Source: Bacillota bacterium (lineage in GTDB: Bacteria; Bacillota; Sulfobacillia; Sulfobacillales; Sulfobacillaceae). From it: a stretch of DNA of 6,639 nt. A program made the position numbers and the translations under genes. The notes beneath the pieces were generated by a model that saw nothing but the letters and a program-made list of their open reading frames with translations, did no database searches and was not told where the DNA came from. This document shows, one piece after another, positions 6,152-6,639 of the stretch. Numbering within the stretch: position 1 is the first letter of the stretch; the number at the start of each line of letters is the position of its first letter. Location: positions 1-6,639 of the forward strand of contig JAKADI010000094.1 of NCBI GenBank assembly GCA_021820675.1, written 5' to 3'.

Positions 6152-6537
6152 GGACTGCGGTGTTCTATGAGAATTTCTCCACAAGGGGTATTGGATCAGG
6201 ATGGTGTCCACGCATCCGTCTGGCCGGTGACTGCCGATTGGGCGTTTTTGCTTGATCCACCTTTTCGAGAGGATGTGCAAAATCACCCGTCCTCAAACGG
6301 GTGAAAAGAGCCAATTCTTTAGCCTTCTTGTCTATTGTATACGAAAGCCATGCAAAGGAACGGTAAGGGGGGTTCCAACGATCGGTTGGGCGTGGATGGC
6401 GACCCTAGGGCGTAGTGTCTGCTATCACATTCTCTAATCCATAAGAGATCCCCCGAAGCCATGACCAAAGGCCAGGTGGGATTACCTGGGGTCCGAGTGT
6501 TCACATGGCAAAACAGGAAATTAATTTAAAGAATATA
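6152..6537. other. Intergenic stretch with no convincing gene
   Basis: Between the divergent helicase promoter and the promoter of the rightmost gene. Short ORFs on both strands lack ribosome binding sites and recognisable sequence. Visible structure: a terminator-like hairpin at 6279-6304; CCAAC 6375-6379 with GTTGG 6385-6389; CCAGGT 6472-6477 with ACCTGG 6484-6489; and an AT-rich tract at 6516-6540 just before the right-hand promoter. Confidence 0.5.
6279..6304 (-). terminator. Intrinsic-terminator-like hairpin on the minus strand
   Basis: An 8-bp perfect stem, TCACCCGT (6283-6290) with ACGGGTGA (6297-6304), with a 6-nt loop. Reading leftward on the minus strand it is followed at once by TTTT (6282-6279). 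On the plus strand it is followed by A residues, so it would act only leftward. No convincing minus-strand gene ends here, so it may close a small RNA or insulate the helicase promoter from read-through. The T tract is short, which lowers confidence. Confidence 0.4.
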
Positions 6538-6566
6538 TTGACGATTCAATGGGGGTTTGCCATGAT
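6538..6566 (+). promoter_or_regulatory. Promoter for the gene starting at 6620
   Basis: TTGACG (6538-6543, 5/6) is followed after 17 bp by CATGAT (6561-6566, 4/6), with TG at 6558-6559 forming an extended -10. An AT-rich block at 6516-6537 could act as an upstream element. The predicted leader is about 47 nt. Confidence 0.5.
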
Positions 6567-6619
6567 AGGGGTGGAATTCGTATTTCGTATGCGATAAGCG
6601 ATGAGGAGGTTGCCACTGT

Positions 6620-6639
6620 ATGTCCCGGCTTGGGCCGAT
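6620..6639 (+). CDS. Start of an unidentified gene, cut by the window edge
   Basis: ATG at 6620 begins the peptide MSRLGP and continues out of the window. An AGGAGG (6604-6609) lies 10 nt upstream and a plausible promoter lies at 6538-6566, so a real gene start is likely. Six codons are too few to say what it encodes. Confidence 0.5.

Noticed and set aside
6168..6304. Short plus-strand ORF starting MRISPQGVLDQDG
   Set aside because: About 45 codons with no Shine-Dalgarno sequence, and its end overlaps the hairpin. Not enough support.
6319..6504. 61-codon minus-strand ORF (GTG start) ending 15 nt before the terminator-like hairpin
   Set aside because: No ribosome binding site and no recognisable or gene-like sequence. 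Its position before the hairpin is noted under the small-RNA finding.

Overview
The window looks like chromosomal DNA from a moderately GC-rich, low-complexity-free Gram-positive (Firmicutes-type) bacterium. The signs are strong purine-rich AGGAGG/AAGGAGG/GGGAGG ribosome binding sites, frequent GTG starts, and a long SWIM-SNF2 helicase of the kind found in Bacillus/Clostridia relatives. A thermo-acidophilic spore-former such as Sulfobacillus would fit the gene mix, including the sulfur-carrier-like TusA/DUF2249 domains. That genus guess is inference; nothing in the window proves it.

Layout. (1) Positions 1-753, minus strand: the N-terminal 251 residues of an ANL-superfamily acyl-CoA synthetase/AMP-ligase that runs off the left edge. 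(2) About 754-1687: roughly 930 bp without a convincing gene. It holds a short inverted repeat upstream of the ligase, a cluster of perfect short hairpins (about 975-1220), an isolated larger hairpin (1359-1415), and a candidate promoter (about 1526-1553) facing right. (3) 1688-2664, plus strand: a two-gene unit. First is an AhpD-like CxxC peroxidase-family protein with its full catalytic set. It is followed 15 nt later by a DUF2249/TusA-like protein that appears split by a -1 frameshift near 2449. (4) 2665-2742: a short convergent gap with a 6-bp hairpin. (5) 2743-5970, minus strand: an apparently complete 1075-residue SWIM zinc-finger / SNF2-associated / SNF2 ATPase-helicase protein. It has a near-consensus sigma-A promoter at 6123-6151 and a leader of about 146 nt. 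(6) About 5971-6619: mostly non-coding, with a minus-strand terminator-like hairpin (6279-6304) that no recognised gene explains. (7) From 6620: the first six codons of a plus-strand gene with a good promoter and Shine-Dalgarno sequence, cut by the right edge.

The genes do not form one pathway. The AhpD-like and DUF2249/TusA-like genes are probably co-transcribed and suggest thiol redox or sulfur-carrier chemistry. The acyl-CoA ligase and the SNF2 protein are separate transcription units pointing left. I see no mobile element, CRISPR array, tRNA, rRNA or convincing new multi-gene system. The items most worth a second look are the frameshifted TusA-like domain, the structured intergenic region before the AhpD-like gene, and the orphan terminator upstream of the helicase promoter.
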